DNA from: Microcella flavibacter
Lineage (GTDB): Bacteria > Actinomycetota > Actinomycetes > Actinomycetales > Microbacteriaceae
Assembly (NCBI RefSeq): GCF_012530535.1
Contig: NZ_CP051299.1
Location: forward strand, 62,001-126,000
Direction: 5' to 3'
Length of the DNA: 64,000 nt
The notes under the pieces are model-generated. The model saw only the letters and a program-made list of their open reading frames with translations. It searched no databases and was not told the DNA's origin. Below are positions 62,050-64,000 of this stretch, piece after piece; positions within the stretch are counted from its first letter, which is position 1, and each line of letters begins with the position of its first letter. A program made the translations under genes and the position numbers.

Positions 62050-63135
62050 TCAGCCGCCGAGCGCCCGGGCGAGCAGCAGCATGATCGGGATGCCCGCCAC
62101 CAGATTGAACGGGAACGTCACGCCGAGGCTCGCGGCGAGCGGCAGAGCGAGCGGCACCTCGGGCAGCGCGACCCGCACCGCCGCCGGCGCCGCGATGTAG
62201 GAGGCGCTCGCGCACAGCACGCCGAGCACCGCGGCCCCGCCGACGCCCATGCCGATGGCCGTGGCGGCGACGACGCCGATCGCCCCCGCGAGCAGGGGGA
62301 AGGCGAGGGCGAACACGAGTAGGCCGAGGCCGCCGCGGCGGGCCGCGCGCAGCTGCGCCCCCGCGGCGAGGCCCATGGCGAGCAGGAACAGCACGAGCAC
62401 GCCGGGGAAGGCGTCGACGACGAGCGGGGCGATGGGCGCCATGCCCTCGGGCCCGAGCACGGTGCCGATGGCGATGCCGCCGACGAGGAGGACGACCGAG
62501 GTGCCGGTGAAGACCTCGTGCAGGGTGCGGCGCAGCGGGGCGGGCGCGGGTGCGTCGCGGTGGTCCCCGTCGTGGCGGCCCGCATCGCTCCGGTCCGCGT
62601 CGCTCCGACCCGCATCGCTCCGACCCGCGCCGACGAGGACGGGGCTGCGGCGCGCGACGGCCGCCGTCGTGCGGGGGGCCCGGCGGGCGAGCAGGATGCC
62701 GACGATGATGCCGGGCACCTCGAGCACGGCGAGCAGCGCGGGTGCGTATCCCGGAACGGCGACGCCCGCGGCGGCGATCACGGCCAGCGCGGCGGTGAAG
62801 GTGACGAGCGAGGTCGAGCCGTAGTGGGCGGCGATCGCCCCGCGCTCGGCGCGATCCAGCCGCGTCAGCAGGCGCAGGGCGCCGAAGGCGAGCACCGGGA
62901 TGACCACCCCGAGCGCGGCCGCGAGCACGAGCGGCCCTGCGATGGTCGCCGGCTCCTCGGCGCGCAGGGCGACGCCGCCCTTGATGCCGATCGCGAGCAG
63001 CAGGTAGAGCGAGAGCCCCTTGACCATCGTCTCGGGCACGGCGAGATCGGAGCGCACGGCGACGGCGGCCATGCCGAGGAGGAAGGCCAGTACGGCGGGG
63101 GAGAGCAGGGTGGCGGTGAGCAGATCGATCGGCAC
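62050..63135 (-). CDS. sbtA: SbtA-type sodium-dependent bicarbonate permease
   Basis: 361 residues from GTG 63135 with AGGAG upstream. About ten membrane helices. LLSPAVLAFLLGMAAVAVRSDLAVPETMVKGLSLYLLLAIGIKGGVAL and GAIAAHYGSTSLVTFTAAL match SbtA. The central cytoplasmic loop has a low-complexity stretch of repeated GRSDA units. It may bring bicarbonate to carboxylases in a heterotroph. Divergent from a small HTH regulator. Confidence 0.85.
   Translation of the reverse strand: MPIDLLTATLLSPAVLAFLLGMAAVAVRSDLAVPETMVKGLSLYLLLAIGIKGGVALRAEEPATIAGPLVLAAALGVVIPVLAFGALRLLTRLDRAERGAIAAHYGSTSLVTFTAALAVIAAAGVAVPGYAPALLAVLEVPGIIVGILLARRAPRTTAAVARRSPVLVGAGRSDAGRSDADRSDAGRHDGDHRDAPAPAPLRRTLHEVFTGTSVVLLVGGIAIGTVLGPEGMAPIAPLVVDAFPGVLVLFLLAMGLAAGAQLRAARRGGLGLLVFALAFPLLAGAIGVVAATAIGMGVGGAAVLGVLCASASYIAAPAAVRVALPEVPLALPLAASLGVTFPFNLVAGIPIMLLLARALGG
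62582..62630. repeat. 15-bp coding repeat in the SbtA loop
   Basis: Three imperfect copies of CGCATCGCTCCGACC encode repeated RSDAG units. Confidence 0.7.
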
Positions 63136-63213
63136 GGCGGGCTCCTGGGGGAGGGGGCGGGCGTCGGCCTCATCGACGACAGATGAAGCAGTCTTCACCT
63201 GTCGGGCGACATT

Positions 63214-63233
63214 ACATGAACTGCACTTCATGT
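63214..63233. promoter_or_regulatory. Inverted repeat between sbtA and its HTH gene, likely operator
   Basis: ACATGAA (63214-63220) and TTCATGT (63227-63233) are exact complements around a 6-nt spacer. A second, weaker repeat with TGAAG/CTTCA lies at 63183-63197. Confidence 0.6.
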
Positions 63234-63265
63234 GTAAAGCGGTGCCGGGTGCGGGAGGATGGGGT

Positions 63266-63544
63266 GTGGCCGCCTGGACCTTCCTCACCCATCACGCGCA
63301 CCTGCTGCTCGAGGTGGCGAAGAACCCCGACGCCCTCGTGCAGGAGCTCGCCGATGCCGTCGGCATCTCCACCCGCGCCGCCGTGTCGATCCTCAACGAC
63401 CTCGAGGCCTACGGCTGCGTCGAGCGCGAACGGCGTGGGCGCCGCAACCACTACGTCGTGCACCGCTCGGCCGCGCTGCGGCATCCGACCAATGCGGCCC
63501 ACACGGTCGGCGAGCTCATCGACGCGTTGACCGACCTTCGCTGA
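63266..63544 (+). CDS. Small winged-helix regulator, divergent from sbtA
   Basis: 92 residues from GTG 63266, chosen because GGGAGG lies 7 nt before it; an upstream ATG at 63230 is inside the likely operator. AWTFLTHHAHLLLEVAKNPDALVQELADAVGISTRAAVSILNDLEAYGCVERERRGRRNHYVV is a complete ArsR/MarR-like HTH with wing. It probably represses sbtA and itself; the signal is unknown. Confidence 0.82.
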   Translation: MAAWTFLTHHAHLLLEVAKNPDALVQELADAVGISTRAAVSILNDLEAYGCVERERRGRRNHYVVHRSAALRHPTNAAHTVGELIDALTDLR

Positions 63545-63578
63545 GCCGGCGCGGACCGACCCGCGTCGACGCGCCGGC
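63545..63578. terminator. Hairpin between the HTH gene and the TerC-family gene
   Basis: GCCGGCGCG (63545-63553) and CGCGCCGGC (63570-63578) are exact complements between convergent genes. Confidence 0.6.
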
Positions 63579-63592
63579 GCTCCGAGCCGGGC

Positions 63593-64000
63593 TCAGCGCC
63601 CGACCGCCGGCGTGCGACGTCGACGCCGGAATACCGGCTCCGCCTCTGCGAGCTCGTCCTCGGTGGCGATGCGGAAGGGAGGAGCGCCGGGCACTTCGAC
63701 GGCGTGCGCCGCCTGGCCGCGCGTCGCCCGAAGGCTCGCGACGATCGACACCGTGATGATGACGGCCACGACGGCGAGGGAGACGCTCGTGGGGATCTTG
63801 TACACGTCGAGCAGCAGCATCTTGATCCCCACCCAGATGAGCACGAAGGCGAGTCCGAGCTTGAGGTAGATGAAGCGGTGGATGAGGTCGGCGAGCAGGA
63901 AGTACATCGCCCGCAGGCCGAGGATGGCGAAGGCGTTCGCGGTGAACACGATGAAGGGCTCGCTCGTCACGCCGAAGATCGCGGGGATGGAGTCGACGGC
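63593..64000 (-). CDS. TerC/Alx-family membrane protein (5' end outside window)
   Basis: The frame runs open to the window edge, giving the last 135 residues. [65 protein letters not shown] is the conserved TerC core, with two to three helices, followed by a charged tail ([11 protein letters not shown]). Family members are linked to metal (manganese, tellurium) homeostasis. Its regulatory region lies beyond the window. Confidence 0.92.
   Translation of the reverse strand, partial: AVDSIPAIFGVTSEPFIVFTANAFAILGLRAMYFLLADLIHRFIYLKLGLAFVLIWVGIKMLLLDVYKIPTSVSLAVVAVIITVSIVASLRATRGQAAHAVEVPGAPPFRIATEDELAEAEPVFRRRRRTPAVGR

Overview
The window is very GC-rich DNA with GTG starts, 4-nt start/stop overlaps, F420-type enzymes, a coproporphyrin-dependent haem pathway and DtxR/IdeR-type iron boxes. 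This points to an actinobacterium, most likely of the family Microbacteriaceae (inference from style and gene content; no search was run). About 60 protein genes are supported. No rRNA, tRNA, CRISPR array or transposase was seen.

Layout. 1-4430: end of an ArsR regulator, an MFS exporter, an M13 metallopeptidase and a serine hydrolase. 4869-7745: two exported, membrane- or wall-anchored proteins, the first with tandem repeats and an LAXTG-type sorting signal. 7837-17371: the haem cluster, with hemA on the minus strand and hemE-hemY-hemQ-hemH-hemC-hemB-hemL on the plus strand, every junction a 4-nt overlap; hemD lies apart at 24755. 17954-23391: an iron-siderophore uptake system (binding protein, ATPase, two permeases, siderophore-interacting reductase) with two iron boxes. 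23550-30581: small envelope proteins, hemD, pfkA, a PPOX-fold protein, an AlkA-like glycosylase, a thioesterase and two DUF202 proteins. 30735-38564: a CrtI-like oxidoreductase, a small AT-richer island with a RES/Xre toxin-antitoxin pair, a LysR regulator and bifunctional putA. 38905-44652: a GntR regulator, a lipoprotein, a RamB-like regulator and the glyoxylate shunt genes aceA and aceB. 44855-48095: a membrane protein, an Lrp regulator, a dimethylargininase-like enzyme and ornithine aminotransferase. 48254-52107: a ferric-iron ABC system with its own iron box. 52169-64000: kynureninase, small envelope proteins, a DrrAB-type ABC exporter, an acyl-CoA dehydrogenase, a membrane protein, a VOC/hydrolase/serine hydrolase/LLM-oxidoreductase group, an SbtA-type bicarbonate transporter with a divergent HTH regulator, and the end of a TerC-family protein.

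How it fits together. Iron import (two ABC systems under likely DtxR control) supplies the complete glutamyl-tRNA to haem b route encoded here. Arginine/ornithine and proline catabolism meet at glutamate semialdehyde (RocD and PutA), and acetate or fatty-acid carbon enters through AceA/AceB under a RamB-like regulator.

The main hidden structure is outside the genes. Several families of long imperfect palindromes recur in intergenic gaps, mostly between convergent genes (17457-17752, 30610-30675, 38690-38746, 39868-39937, 44751-44798, 45283-45347, 58630-58775). A TANNNT box lies 6-7 nt before many start codons, the signature of leaderless transcripts. The hexamer GGATGC is strikingly favoured even inside genes, and GGGATGC arms form perfect hairpins. 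The RES/Xre island has apparently replaced the natural 3' end of the neighbouring LysR gene.
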